A stretch of DNA of 64,000 nt, taken from Collimonas fungivorans. GTDB taxonomy: Bacteria; Pseudomonadota; Gammaproteobacteria; Burkholderiales; Burkholderiaceae_D. Under the pieces are notes generated by a model, which was not told the origin of the DNA, ran no database searches, and worked only from the letters and a program-made list of their open reading frames with translations. How positions within the stretch are numbered: the first letter of the stretch is position 1; the number at the start of each line of letters is the position of its first letter. The DNA is taken from the NCBI RefSeq assembly GCF_001584145.1, contig NZ_CP013232.1:496001-560000 (forward strand). The letters are read 5' to 3'. The position numbers and the translations under genes are program-made. Shown one piece after another: positions 9,461 to 18,902 of the stretch.

Positions 9461-9483
9461 TTATATTCCCTTAGGTAATATAA
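9461..9483. promoter_or_regulatory. Dyad in the LysR/RraA intergenic region, probable LysR operator
   Basis: TTATATT at 9461-9467 and AATATAA at 9477-9483 form a perfect 7-bp inverted repeat with a 9-base spacer, in the divergent promoter region. Spacing and AT content fit LysR-type sites. A second, decayed copy of this region at 25395-25417 has matched changes in both arms (ACATT/AATGT), so the symmetry persists there. Confidence 0.5.
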
Positions 9484-9579
9484 ATACATAATTAAATATC
9501 GCTTTTTTTACTTATCTTCCAATCCTATTATTCAGCTATCGATAAATGCTCAATGCATAAACCTTGATAGGGAATAAAA

Positions 9580-10245
9580 ATGTCTGCATCACCGTATGTC
9601 ATTAATCCGGCTCCAGTAATTACGCCAGGAAAAACCATCGATGCCTTGCGCGGCATCGTTGTATCGCATCTCAGCGACAACTTGAATCGCCTCTCAGGCA
9701 TTCAAGGTTTGCAAAGAATCCACCATAGCAAGAAATTGGTCGGCAACGCCTTTACAGTCAAGACGCGCCCAGGCGACAACTTGTTGATCTATAAAGCGCT
9801 GAAGATGATGTCGCCCGGCCACGTTCTGGTTGTCGATGGCGGGGGTGAAACCTCGAATGCTTTGGTAGGAGAACTGATCATGTTATACGCGCAGCAGCGA
9901 GGTTGCGTAGGGTTCGTGCTCGACGCCGCCGTCCGTGATACTGCCGCGTTTTATACGGCAGATTTTCCATGCTATGCCAGAGCAATTGGACATCGTGGAC
10001 CATTCAAAAATGGTCCAGGTCAGATCAATGTCCCAGTGACCGTAGGAGGGCAGGTGATCCAGCCAGGTGATCTGATCGTCGGCGATGAAGACGGTATCGT
10101 GTCATTTTCGGTGGAGCAGGCGGAGGAATTGATTACAGCCGCGACCAAAACCGCAGCGGTGGAAGATGCGATTAAAGCGGAGATCGCCAATGGCAAGCTT
10201 GAACAAGCCTGGCTTACCAGAGTGCTTCAGCCATACGGCTTATAG
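9580..10245 (+). CDS. RraA-like / HMG-CHA aldolase family protein
   Basis: The 221-residue product belongs to the RraA / dimethylmenaquinone methyltransferase-like fold. It keeps the block GELIMLYAQQRGCVGFVLDA and the Arg-Asp pair in AAVRDTAAF that, in 4-hydroxy-4-methyl-2-oxoglutarate/4-carboxy-4-hydroxy-2-oxoadipate aldolases, binds metal and substrate. The family cleaves 4-hydroxy-2-oxo acids to pyruvate and a second oxoacid, or decarboxylates oxaloacetate. The usual Asp-Gly before the helix is Asp-Ala here. It is the first gene of the operon that continues with an aminotransferase and amino acid transporter, so a catabolic lyase is more likely than RNase E regulation. AGGGAA precedes the ATG. 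Confidence 0.78.
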   Translation: MSASPYVINPAPVITPGKTIDALRGIVVSHLSDNLNRLSGIQGLQRIHHSKKLVGNAFTVKTRPGDNLLIYKALKMMSPGHVLVVDGGGETSNALVGELIMLYAQQRGCVGFVLDAAVRDTAAFYTADFPCYARAIGHRGPFKNGPGQINVPVTVGGQVIQPGDLIVGDEDGIVSFSVEQAEELITAATKTAAVEDAIKAEIANGKLEQAWLTRVLQPYGL

Positions 10246-10278
10246 GCTCGGTCAATTCTCATATTTTTTGGAGCGCAA

Positions 10279-11490
10279 TTGGATCATCTCCTCGCAACCC
10301 GCCTCGGCGCAGTCAAAGCATCACCAAGCATGGCGGCAAAATCCCGCGTTGATGCGCTACGTGCAGCAGGGCGGTCGATTATAGACTTTACAATTGGAGA
10401 GCCCGACTTTCCTACGCCGCCACACATCGTCACGGCCGGAATCAATGCATTGAAAGCCGGGCACACACGCTACACCGGTTCAGCAGGAACGCCGGCCTTG
10501 CGTGCGGCGATTGCGGAAAAGTTGGCGCGCGAGAACGGGCTGACATATGCGCCGGACCATATTGTGGTTGGCAATGGTGCGAAACACATCATCTATAACG
10601 CTTTCGCCGCAACGTTAAATGACGGGGACGAGGTCATTATTCCCACTCCTTACTGGGTCTCCTACCCAGATATGGTTGCTATCAACGGCGGAACTTCAGT
10701 GATCGTACCGTGTGATGCGAGCACTGGCTTCAAATTAACGCCAGAAGCCTTGGAAAAGAGCATCACCGCGCGTACCCGCTGGTTAATATTAAATACACCA
10801 AACAATCCTACGGGGGCGGTCTATTCGGAAACGGAGCTTCGTGCCTTGTGCGAAGTTCTCGTGCGTTACCCACAAGTCTGGCTGATGACCGATGAAATCT
10901 ATGAGCATTTTTTGTACGCGGGGGCTCGTCACATTTCGCCTTTGCAGGTCGCGCCAACATTGGCCTGCCGCACGCTTGTCGTCAACGGCGTATCAAAAGC
11001 CTATGCGATGACCGGATGGCGCATTGGGTATGGCGCAGGACCTCGATCATTGACGAATGCCATCGCTTTGCTGATTTCGCAAAGCACAACATGTCCAAAT
11101 GCAATGAGTCAGACTGCTGCAGTGATCGCGCTCACCGGACCGCAAGATTGTGTCAAGGAAGCGTCGGACTTGTTTGCCGCGCGACGCGATCACATGGGTT
11201 CACTGTTAAACGATATCCCAGGCATCGACTGCATGATGCCGGACGGCGCTTTCTATGTATTTCCGAGTGTCGCCGGCTTAGTTGGCAAGGCTACGCCGCA
11301 AGGGACGGTATTGAAATCAGACGTCGACGTGATGACGTTTTTTCTGGAAGAAGCGGGCGTTGCCACAATCGACGGCAGCTCATACGGGCAATCCTCCTAC
11401 ATACGTATGTCATTTGCCACATCAACCGAACAAATCACATTGGGTTGCAGACAAATCAGTGCCGCTGTCAGTCAATTGACTAAACAGTAA
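10279..11490 (+). CDS. Class I PLP aminotransferase (aspartate aminotransferase-like)
   Basis: This 403-residue fold-type I aminotransferase shows DFTIGEPDFPTP, NTPNNPTGAVY, the cofactor-binding MTDEIYEHF, and the Schiff-base lysine in NGVSKAYAMTGWRIG (Lys240), with Arg in the C-terminal RMSFA for the carboxylate. The start is TTG, chosen because GGAG lies 5 bases upstream and the family's N-terminus begins there. It sits 33 bases after the RraA-like gene and 26 bases before the binding-protein gene. In context it should deaminate the imported amino acid to a 2-oxo acid, which the aldolase-like protein could then split. The exact substrate is unknown. Confidence 0.88.
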   Translation: MDHLLATRLGAVKASPSMAAKSRVDALRAAGRSIIDFTIGEPDFPTPPHIVTAGINALKAGHTRYTGSAGTPALRAAIAEKLARENGLTYAPDHIVVGNGAKHIIYNAFAATLNDGDEVIIPTPYWVSYPDMVAINGGTSVIVPCDASTGFKLTPEALEKSITARTRWLILNTPNNPTGAVYSETELRALCEVLVRYPQVWLMTDEIYEHFLYAGARHISPLQVAPTLACRTLVVNGVSKAYAMTGWRIGYGAGPRSLTNAIALLISQSTTCPNAMSQTAAVIALTGPQDCVKEASDLFAARRDHMGSLLNDIPGIDCMMPDGAFYVFPSVAGLVGKATPQGTVLKSDVDVMTFFLEEAGVATIDGSSYGQSSYIRMSFATSTEQITLGCRQISAAVSQLTKQ

Positions 11491-11516
11491 TCCAACTTAT
11501 CGTAAATGGGGACATC

Positions 11517-12335
11517 ATGTTTAACGTGACCAAAGCCGCTGTCGTCGCTACTGCGTTGTTAGCGATTAGTCTTTCCGCAGCGGCAGATCAACTGACCGAT
11601 ATCAAGCAAAAGGGCACTCTGGTATGCGGAACACTGGGGACAGCAGAACCATTCAGCTTTCCTAATCCAAGTACCCGCGAAGTACAGGGATATGACGTGG
11701 ATTTTTGCAAGGCAATAGCGAAAAGCCTTGGCGTCAAACTGGAACTCAAGCTGATCTCGGTGGCTGCGCGCATCCCCGAACTCCAACAGAATCGCGTCGA
11801 TATCATTGCAGCAAACTTGGGATGGACTCCAGAACGAGCAGAGCAGATCGCCTATAGCGATAGCTACTACGCGAGCCTTCAAAAACTCGCAGTCAAGCAC
11901 ACTTCAGGATTTAAATCAGTACCGGATTTAGCCGGTAAGCGTATCAGCGCACCTAAAGGTTCCACCTCTGAATTGGCAGTACGTAAAGTCTTGCCTACGG
12001 CCTCGACGATCACCTTCCAGGATCCGCCCGCCGCATTCCTAGCAATGGAACAAGGGAAAGTTGATGGCTTCGCCGTATCGGAAATCATGCTGGTCAAGTT
12101 CAAGCAGCAAACCGAAGCCAGTGCGCCGATCGATATTCTTGAGCCACCCCTGATGAAGGAAATCTGGGGGATTGGCATGCGTAAGGACGAGACTGGTTTG
12201 ATCAAGTACGTGAATGGTGTGCTTGATGGCATGGAGAAATCTGGCGAAGCCTCGCGGATTTTTGAGAAGTGGTTGGGCTCCAATACTGCATACAAATTAC
12301 AACGTGGCTTCAAGATCGAGCCGATCAAAGGCTGA
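11517..12335 (+). CDS. Amino acid ABC transporter, periplasmic binding protein
   Basis: The 272-residue product has a cleavable signal peptide (cut expected near residues 22-24, after SAAA) and the SBP_bac_3 fold of polar amino acid receptors: GTLVCGTLGTAEPFSF, VQGYDVDFCKAIAKSLG, ISAPKGSTSELAVRK and a C-terminal WLGSNT. It is followed by two permeases and an ATPase in the order usual for Glu/Gln/His-type importers. It should bind the substrate of the operon in the periplasm. Confidence 0.9.
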   Translation: MFNVTKAAVVATALLAISLSAAADQLTDIKQKGTLVCGTLGTAEPFSFPNPSTREVQGYDVDFCKAIAKSLGVKLELKLISVAARIPELQQNRVDIIAANLGWTPERAEQIAYSDSYYASLQKLAVKHTSGFKSVPDLAGKRISAPKGSTSELAVRKVLPTASTITFQDPPAAFLAMEQGKVDGFAVSEIMLVKFKQQTEASAPIDILEPPLMKEIWGIGMRKDETGLIKYVNGVLDGMEKSGEASRIFEKWLGSNTAYKLQRGFKIEPIKG

Positions 12336-12401
12336 CGACAATTGTTTTGCAGATCTTGGGGATCAAGACCGGCATGAAATACCTCACAAGGCTCGGTCAA
12401 C

Positions 12402-13100
12402 ATGAACTTGAAGCTTGATTTCGCGGTTTTGCTGCACGATGAATATCCAAAACTGCTAGTTGAGGGCGTAGTCAATATGCTGCAACTCACAGGCTATGCG
12501 TGGCTGTTGGCCATGATCCTGGGGACGACGCTGGCCTTGATCCGCATGACGCAGAACCGTTGGGCCGAGCGAGCGGTTGCTGTGTATGTGGAGTACCACC
12601 AGAATGTACCGATGCTGGTACAGATATTTCTATGGTATTTCGGCGTGACGACCTTGCTGCCAGACTTTGCTCAACTCTGGGTCAATCAACACCATAGCGA
12701 ATTCCTGTTCGCCATCATTGCAGTTGGCATGTGTATGTCTGCCTATATTTCAGAAGATCTTCGCAGCGGCATTCGATCCATACCCCGGGCGCAGATGGAA
12801 GCTGCACGTGCGCTGGGGATGAGCTACCTAAAGGCATCGCGTTTAGTGATCCTGCCCCAAGCGCTACGTATTGCGTTGCCGACGCTAGTCAGTCACACGG
12901 TGTTGCTTTTCAAGAATACGAGTCTCGCGATGGCCATCGGCGTTGCAGAGCTGACTTACGCCACCAGAGAGATCGAGAGCCAATCATTTCACACCGTAGA
13001 AGTGTATCTGTTGGCGACCATGATTTACCTGGGGATTTCGTTGCTGATCATGGCTGTCGGATCGGTACTTGAAAACCGCTATCGCATCAAGGCGAGATAA
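12402..13100 (+). CDS. Amino acid ABC transporter permease (HisM/GltJ type)
   Basis: This 232-residue inner membrane protein has the BPD_transp_1 fold with about five helices and the EAA loop (MEAARALGMSYLKASRLVILPQALR region) that docks the ATPase. VEYHQNVPMLVQIFLWYFG is the conserved element of the His/Glu/Gln permease family (more often written RGTPLLVQ). The next permease starts 3 bases after its stop, so the two are translated together and form the heterodimeric channel. Confidence 0.9.
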   Translation: MNLKLDFAVLLHDEYPKLLVEGVVNMLQLTGYAWLLAMILGTTLALIRMTQNRWAERAVAVYVEYHQNVPMLVQIFLWYFGVTTLLPDFAQLWVNQHHSEFLFAIIAVGMCMSAYISEDLRSGIRSIPRAQMEAARALGMSYLKASRLVILPQALRIALPTLVSHTVLLFKNTSLAMAIGVAELTYATREIESQSFHTVEVYLLATMIYLGISLLIMAVGSVLENRYRIKAR

Positions 13101-13103
13101 ATA

Positions 13104-13847
13104 ATGACGGACATTCTAACTATCCTGCGCGACAACTGGGTACTGCTGCTTATCGGTCAATATCCCAACGGACCGCTTGGTGGCCTTGCAATCACCTTGA
13201 TCCTGTCCGTAGTCGGATTGGCGCTTGCATTCCCGGTGAGTTTGTTGCTGGCTATCGCGCGCGTAAGCCCGATTGCCATGCTGCGCGTGCCAGCCACCAT
13301 CGTTGTGTATGTTGTCCGCAGCGTACCACTGATTATGTTCATTTTTTGGGTGTATTTCTTTGCTCCTCTTTTGATAGGAAGAACCGTAAGCGGATTCACT
13401 ACCATGCTGGTGACGCTGGTAATTTATCAAGCAGCCTATCTGGCGGAAGTGATTCGTGCCGGCATTGAAGGTTTGCCGAAAGGCCAGATTGAGGCATCCC
13501 GTGCTCTCGGCATGAGTTATTTGCAAACTACCGTAAAAATCGTTCTGCCGCAGGCTCTCTACAACATGCTGCCGGCTATGGTCAGTCAATTTGTCTCAAC
13601 GATCAAAGAAACATCTTTGGGATATGTGATCAGTGTCAACGAGCTGACGTTTGCCGCCAACCAGGTTAACAGCACATTGCTCACCAAACCGTTTCCAGTT
13701 TTCATCCTTCTCGCAATGATTTACTTCGCTTTATGTTTTCTGCTGACCAGGTACGCACGCTATCTCGAACGGCACATTGCTTCCAAGCGCGCAGGTAGCC
13801 TGCGTACGATGCCAGCGAAGCCTGCACCTGCCGCTGCCCCGGTATAG
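13104..13847 (+). CDS. Amino acid ABC transporter permease (HisQ/GltK type)
   Basis: This is the second channel subunit, 247 residues, with YVVRSVPLIMFIFWVYFF, the EAA loop (EASRALGMSYLQTTVKIVLPQA region) and a Pro/Ala-rich C-terminal tail. It starts 3 bases after the first permease gene and is followed by the ATPase gene after 28 bases. Together they make a typical polar amino acid importer. Confidence 0.9.
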   Translation: MTDILTILRDNWVLLLIGQYPNGPLGGLAITLILSVVGLALAFPVSLLLAIARVSPIAMLRVPATIVVYVVRSVPLIMFIFWVYFFAPLLIGRTVSGFTTMLVTLVIYQAAYLAEVIRAGIEGLPKGQIEASRALGMSYLQTTVKIVLPQALYNMLPAMVSQFVSTIKETSLGYVISVNELTFAANQVNSTLLTKPFPVFILLAMIYFALCFLLTRYARYLERHIASKRAGSLRTMPAKPAPAAAPV

Positions 13848-13875
13848 ATAATATTTTCTATTGGAATAGTTAATC

Positions 13876-14646
13876 ATGACCATAACCTCTACCGACAAAA
13901 ATGTCGGCGCAAAACAGATGATCATTTTTGACAAAGTAAATAAATGGTACGGGACATATCACGCGCTAGCCGATGTTTCTGCCGAAGTAGCGAAAGGAGA
14001 AGTAGTGGTGGTTTGCGGTCCTTCTGGATCCGGCAAATCCACCTTGATTCGGACAGTGAATCGTCTGGAGGAAATACAAAAGGGGAATATCGTATTCGAT
14101 GATCAGGATATTTACGCTGCCAAGATGGATTTGAACCATTTTCGGGCGCGAGTGGGTTTCGTATTTCAGAGTTTCAATCTTTTCCCCCATTTATCCGTAG
14201 CAGAGAATATCGCTGTGGCGCCGGTGAATGTACTCGGAGTAAAGCGAGCCGATGCTCGTGTGCGCGCATTGGAATTGCTCGAACGTGTCGGCCTCGCGTC
14301 AAAAGCTGATGCGTTCCCCGGGCAGCTTTCGGGCGGACAACAACAACGCGTGGCGATTGCACGTGCGTTGGCCATGGACCCTCCCGCAATGTTATTCGAT
14401 GAGCCGACCAGTGCGCTCGATCCCGAAATGGTCGGCGAAGTGCTGCAGGTGATGAAGGAGTTGGCGCGTGACGGGATGACTATGATTTGCGTTACTCACG
14501 AGATGGGATTTGCGCGTGAAGTCGCTGACCGTGTCTGGTTTATGGACCAGGGGCGTCTCCTTGAAACAGGGGCTCCAGAGGAATTTTTTGGGAATCCTCA
14601 AAGCCAACGGGCAAAAAAATTCTTGGCTGATTTAAGGAATCATTAG
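13876..14646 (+). CDS. Amino acid ABC transporter ATPase (GlnQ/HisP type)
   Basis: The 256-residue product has all ABC motifs: Walker [11 protein letters not shown]-loop [11 protein letters not shown], signature [15 protein letters not shown], Walker [15 protein letters not shown], and the H-loop [12 protein letters not shown] typical of polar amino acid importers. It powers the two permeases encoded just upstream. The first ATG is used here; a later ATG at 13918 ([12 protein letters not shown]) is also possible and would match shorter family members. Confidence 0.92.
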   Translation: MTITSTDKNVGAKQMIIFDKVNKWYGTYHALADVSAEVAKGEVVVVCGPSGSGKSTLIRTVNRLEEIQKGNIVFDDQDIYAAKMDLNHFRARVGFVFQSFNLFPHLSVAENIAVAPVNVLGVKRADARVRALELLERVGLASKADAFPGQLSGGQQQRVAIARALAMDPPAMLFDEPTSALDPEMVGEVLQVMKELARDGMTMICVTHEMGFAREVADRVWFMDQGRLLETGAPEEFFGNPQSQRAKKFLADLRNH

Positions 14647-14736
14647 AAAAGATAAATTCGTTTACAAGCGACATGGTCTTTGGCGCAGGAGCTCTCGAAT
14701 CTGAGAGGTAATCAATTTGGATGGAATAGAGATCGT

Positions 14737-15639
14737 ATGCGTGCTCAAATCACAGGATTAATTGTCAGAACAAGTATTTTTTTCGGTTTATGGGCTTTCG
14801 TGACATCTTCGTTCGCTGTGGATACCCTGGAGAAGATTCGCGACGATCAAACCATCATTATCGGGTATCGAGAAAATTTGTCTCCTTTTTCTTATCTGGA
14901 CGAAGGCAAAAAGCCGATTGGCTATGCCATTGACCTATGTTCAAAAATCGTTGAAGCGGTGCGCCATGAACTGAAGTTGACGCAACTGAAAGTCAACTAT
15001 ATTCCAGTCACGTCGTCAAATCGGATTCCCCTAATGATCGATGGGAAAATGGATTTGGAGTGTGGGGCGACGACGAATAATGCAGAGCGTCGAAAGCAGA
15101 TTGCATTCACCGTACCGCATTTCTTTGCTTCTGTACGGATGGTGGTGAAAGCGAATTCAGGTATTAAAAATTGGGAAAATTTGCGCGACAAACGGGTAGT
15201 GACAACAACAGGGACTACTACCGTAAAACTGCTTACGGACCGCGATAAGGTACGCGCTCTAAATTTAAAACTCATCGAAGGAAAAGACGTCCCAGACTCT
15301 TTTAATAAGGTTGAGAGTGGTGAGGCCGATGCCTTTCCAATGGATGACGTACTGCTGTTCACATTAAGAGCCGGCGCCAAAGATCCCGGCAGTTTCAACA
15401 TTGTTGGCAGTCCGCTTTCTGCAGAGCCTTACGCAATCATGATGCGCAAAGATGACGCGCCATTCAAGGCACTGGTGGATCGTGAAATGGCACGCATTAT
15501 CTATTCCGGTGAAATGGTCAAGTTATATGACAAATGGTTCAAGTACCCGATACCTCCCAAAGGATCTGTTTTGAATATGCCTATGAGTTATTTGTTGAGC
15601 GATTCATTGCGCTTTCCAACAGATAAAGTCGGCGATTAA
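14737..15639 (+). CDS. Second amino acid-binding protein (SBP_bac_3)
   Basis: The product of about 300 residues has a signal peptide (hydrophobic core FFGLWAFVTSSFA) and the family 3 binding-protein fold: DDQTIIIGYRENLSPFSYL, IGYAIDLCSKIVEAV, LECGATTNNAERRKQIAFT, and YDKWFKYPIPP near the end. It closes the transporter operon, 90 bases after the ATPase gene. A second receptor suggests the same channel takes two related amino acids such as glutamate/aspartate-like compounds. The ATG at 14737 is preceded by a purine-rich stretch; an upstream TTG at 14680 would add 19 residues that do not look like a signal peptide. Confidence 0.85.
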   Translation: MRAQITGLIVRTSIFFGLWAFVTSSFAVDTLEKIRDDQTIIIGYRENLSPFSYLDEGKKPIGYAIDLCSKIVEAVRHELKLTQLKVNYIPVTSSNRIPLMIDGKMDLECGATTNNAERRKQIAFTVPHFFASVRMVVKANSGIKNWENLRDKRVVTTTGTTTVKLLTDRDKVRALNLKLIEGKDVPDSFNKVESGEADAFPMDDVLLFTLRAGAKDPGSFNIVGSPLSAEPYAIMMRKDDAPFKALVDREMARIIYSGEMVKLYDKWFKYPIPPKGSVLNMPMSYLLSDSLRFPTDKVGD

Positions 15640-15726
15640 AGCGGAGCTATGAATGCCGCGTTAAAAGTGTACCAATCCTAGCCTGTGGTCTTATGTACCT
15701 GACGGTGCATAAGAAAGGAGGAAAGG

Positions 15727-15918
15727 ATGTTGCCCGTTGACTTATACGTCAAAGTACGTCGCGCCATAATGGTCGAGAACAAGGGTGAGCGTGCCATTGC
15801 ACGCTACTTCGGCATCCATCACATATCGATGTATTCTGTATCGATATCAGCCACATACGTGCAATTTGTTAGTCACTCCTTCAAACTGATGTGTGAAAAT
15901 ATAGTTGCTCTCGGGTGA
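15727..15918 (+). pseudogene. Fossil of an IS21-family istA transposase (5' end only)
   Basis: The first ~33 codons (VDLYVKVRRAIMVENKGERA and on to IARYFGIH) match the N-terminal helix-turn-helix of IS21 IstA proteins. Similarity stops after about position 15830 and the frame closes at 15918, so the catalytic part is missing. A strong GGAGGAAAGG ribosome site is still present. It fills the gap between the ABC operon and the histidine kinase gene. Confidence 0.6.
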
Positions 15919-15942
15919 AATTGACATGACTGGTCAAAAATA

Positions 15943-17295
15943 ATGGGCTTCCAGATAAAAATTGTCCTGCTGTCAGTGATTCCATCTCTGGTAGCTATGA
16001 GTGTGGCGATAGCGATGTTGTACCAGGAATCTAATGAATTGATTAAAGAACAATCGAACCTCGTGCGTACTGAGGCGATTGACGTGAAAAAGCGAGAGCA
16101 AAAAAGTTATATGGCCGGCGTGATGCGAGACGTTAGAGCTATTTACGACTCGGGGATGGACGATGCGGCAACTAAGGAAAATGTTAAATCGATCATCCGT
16201 TCCTGGTCTCCCGGGGGAATGGACGGTCGTCTCTTTTTGACAGACTACTCCGGACGCAATCTGCTACGTGATTCGGCCAAAAGCGTAGCCGAGGACGCAA
16301 GCGAATTGGAGCCGTCGTCTTCGAGAGAGCTGCTTGGGATCGGTGCTGTGCCGCAATTACTGTCTCGCGCACGTGCAGGGGGAGGGTTCGAGCAATATTT
16401 GAGTAAAAACCCCAAAGTCAATACGATTTCGCAGACGCTTGGCTATGTGGAGTTGCTGGATCGCTGGAATTGGGTGATCGGCATGGAAGTTTATCTCAAT
16501 GATATCGATCAAAATATCGAGAAGCTTCGAGCCTTGCATGACAAGCACCTTAGTCATGTCATTTGGCAAATGCTCGACGCTGTCTTAATCGCTGTCGTTA
16601 TGACCTGCATGATCATGTTCAAGCTGAATGAAAAGACTCGTGGATTGGCCGATGTTGCCCTTACTGAATTGAATCAGCGCATTTTCAAATCACAGGAGGA
16701 GGAGCGTGCACAAGTTGCTCGCGAACTACATGACGGAATCAGCCAGCTCATCGTGTCGGCAAAGTTCGCATTTGAGTCCGCAAATACTGATCCGTCTCCC
16801 GAAACGAAACAGTTGACGTTCCAGCGCGGGATGGATCGTTTGCACCAGGCAATACAAGAAATCCGCCTGGTGTCCCACGCCCTGCGTTCGCCATTATTAG
16901 ACGACTTGGGACTTTCTGTGGCGCTTACCGAATTGTGCAGAGAGTTCGCAGAGAGAACAGGTCTTGAGATTAAATGTAAGGTTCCGGAAGACGAGACGAC
17001 GGTACCGGAACATGTAGCCATCGCGCTGTATCGTGTTACGCAGGAAGCGTTGAGCAATATTGATCGGCATGCTGCTGCAACACGAGCGCTTATTTCATTC
17101 ACGGTTGAACGCGGATTTGCAGTCTTGTCGATCGCCGATAATGGCCGCGGTATCGATCACAGCGAGGTTTGTACCGGGAAGCGGCCGGGATTAGGATTGC
17201 GCAATATGAGAGAGCGAGTTAGTGCGTTCAACGGAAGGGTTTCCATCGCATCCTCGGAAAAAGGAACAACAATATTGGTGCGTGTGATGCTGTGA
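15943..17295 (+). CDS. Membrane sensor histidine kinase, NarL/DegS class, with Cache domain
   Basis: The 450-residue kinase has an N-terminal membrane segment, a periplasmic single-Cache-like domain (residues ~35-195, with RLFLTDYSGRNLL and WNWVIGMEVY), a second membrane segment (~207-230), a HisKA_3 dimerisation helix with phosphoacceptor His263 in ARELHDGIS, and a HATPase domain with N box EALSNIDRHA, G1 DNGRGID and G2 GLGLRNMRERV. Single-Cache kinases of this type often sense small organic acids, which would suit the neighbouring uptake operons, but the ligand is unknown. The cognate regulator is probably the LuxR-type gene at 17996, although about 700 bases of gene debris separate them. 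Confidence 0.88.
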   Translation: MGFQIKIVLLSVIPSLVAMSVAIAMLYQESNELIKEQSNLVRTEAIDVKKREQKSYMAGVMRDVRAIYDSGMDDAATKENVKSIIRSWSPGGMDGRLFLTDYSGRNLLRDSAKSVAEDASELEPSSSRELLGIGAVPQLLSRARAGGGFEQYLSKNPKVNTISQTLGYVELLDRWNWVIGMEVYLNDIDQNIEKLRALHDKHLSHVIWQMLDAVLIAVVMTCMIMFKLNEKTRGLADVALTELNQRIFKSQEEERAQVARELHDGISQLIVSAKFAFESANTDPSPETKQLTFQRGMDRLHQAIQEIRLVSHALRSPLLDDLGLSVALTELCREFAERTGLEIKCKVPEDETTVPEHVAIALYRVTQEALSNIDRHAAATRALISFTVERGFAVLSIADNGRGIDHSEVCTGKRPGLGLRNMRERVSAFNGRVSIASSEKGTTILVRVML

Positions 17296-17341
17296 TGTAC
17301 TTATTTAAGCTTTTTCAGGTTCGCGGGAAGGAGGCGCAATA

Positions 17342-17480
17342 CGATGGGGAATTAAGCTTGCTATCTGTTACCAAAAGACTGATCACCACCCCGATGAGCG
17401 AAAGCGGCATGGACAGAATCACTGCAACCGGCGCGGTAAAAGAATTAAATTGAATGACAAGAGCCGGGTACAATTGATGA
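17342..17480 (-). pseudogene. Fossil of an RND efflux pump inner-membrane subunit
   Basis: A minus-strand frame encodes about 45 residues (LVIQFNSFTAPVAVILSMPL and SLIGVVISLLVTDSKLN) that match the conserved transmembrane segment of AcrB/CzcA-type RND pumps. Nothing else of the gene remains on either side. It is a relic of about 140 bases lying between the kinase and its likely regulator. Confidence 0.55.
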
Positions 17481-17559
17481 ATTAGCAGAAACCGCAATAC
17501 ATAACGTTGAAAATGCGAGCAAGCCAATTTAATGGCGTGCTCGGTTGCCGAGGTCGCGG

Positions 17560-17698
17560 TGCGCGGGCGCGAAATTGCGTTCAAGGTTGTCGATACCATG
17601 TTATCGACAGGCGATTCTTCAAAAAAATTGCCGATATCATTGGCGTCATCGATGGAATTGCGTTTCAGACCAATATTCTTGCCTTGAATGCAGTTTGA
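17560..17698 (+). pseudogene. Fossil of a methyl-accepting chemotaxis protein (signalling tip)
   Basis: The frame ends with KKIADIIGVIDGIAFQTNIL followed by ALNAV and a stop. This is the highly conserved hairpin tip of chemoreceptors, normally followed by EAARAGEQGRGFAVV. Just upstream another frame reads VRGREIAFKVVDTM, the preceding chemoreceptor segment, so a frameshift lies between. Only this fragment survives. Confidence 0.7.
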
Positions 17699-17995
17699 CG
17701 GGTGGCAATGATTCCTCATCGTATTGCGCCTTGATCTCGTCAACACGACAAAACCGAAACGGACGTGTCCGATATTGACGTGCGCTTCATATCGGTATCA
17801 AAAGGGTATTGTTGTCGTATCTGATACACCCTAACAGATTGCCTGAAACATGGACTAAGCCAGTGTGCGAAGTTTCAAAATCGGAGCTTTTCCTTAAGCA
17901 TGGAATCAGCCAACGCCCGATAGTTGGAAAGGGTGTGGCGCGCAAGTCTGCGTGCTGGCTATTTTGATAAGAACAATATGCGGAGTTCATTGTCA

Positions 17996-18661
17996 ATGAG
18001 TGAGGATACGAGGATGAATGCAGGAGAAGATACCAAAACGATCCGGATCATGTTGGTAGATGATCATCCCTTAGTACGAGAAGCTATACGTACCCGTCTC
18101 AATGCAGTGCCAGATTTTTTGGTTGAATACGAAGCAGATAGTATGAGCACCGCTTTGATGTTGTTATCGCAAAAACACATTGACGTTGTGTTGGTCGATA
18201 TTGGATTGCGCGATTCGAACGGATTGGATCTCGTTACCCAGATCACACATGAGTATCCCAATGTCGCGTCCATTGTACTTACCATGTATGCTAATCAAGA
18301 GTACGTAGTCCGGGCAATTCGCGAGGGGGCTCGTGGATACGTTTTAAAAGAATCGCCCATTGCCGATATCCTCGCAGCGATTAATGCGGTGAGTCTCGGA
18401 GGCACTTTCTTTCCTCAGCATCTGGTGCGTTTTTTGCGTCGATCACATCGCGATTCCAAAGAAGCGTCACTCACTGAGCGTGAGCTGGAAATATTGAAAG
18501 AGCTTGTGCAAGGAAAGTCGAGCAAGGAGATCGCTTCGGCTCTAGACCTGAGCATCCGGACCGTCGAAACTCACAGGAAGAATATACGGAACAAAATCAA
18601 GGCGGAAAGTTCAATCGATTTATTGAAGTATGCCGTGCGGTTAGGCTTGGTCAAACTCTGA
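17996..18661 (+). CDS. LuxR/NarL-family response regulator
   Basis: The receiver domain has the acidic pair MLVDDHP, a phosphoacceptor Asp in VVLVDIGL, Thr in IVLTMYA and Lys in GYVLKESP; the C-terminal LuxR-type helix-turn-helix has LTERELEILKELVQGKSSKE and SIRTVETHRKNI. It is the expected partner of the NarL-class kinase at 15943. Two starts are plausible: ATG 17996 (GGAG 10 bases upstream) and ATG 18014 (GAGG 8 bases upstream). The upstream ATG at 17924 is unlikely. Because of the debris upstream it probably has its own promoter. Confidence 0.88.
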   Translation: MSEDTRMNAGEDTKTIRIMLVDDHPLVREAIRTRLNAVPDFLVEYEADSMSTALMLLSQKHIDVVLVDIGLRDSNGLDLVTQITHEYPNVASIVLTMYANQEYVVRAIREGARGYVLKESPIADILAAINAVSLGGTFFPQHLVRFLRRSHRDSKEASLTERELEILKELVQGKSSKEIASALDLSIRTVETHRKNIRNKIKAESSIDLLKYAVRLGLVKL

Positions 18662-18902
18662 TCAGGCAACGAACCGGTAGTAGTGGGCAAGTAATTTCGG
18701 AGGTCGTGGTAGGAGTGGGGTTACTTCCCCTGCACAGATCGCTGCAAAGCGGCACTGCCTTAAAATATTGCATACTTGCATCTTGTTCATTGGACGCCAT
18801 TAGCAAGAAAGTCGGGCGGCGGTAATGCAAACGACATAGGAATAAGAACGCTTTCAACCTGGCGATAAAAAACCATAACTACCTGGTGTCATGTAAACCG
18901 GA

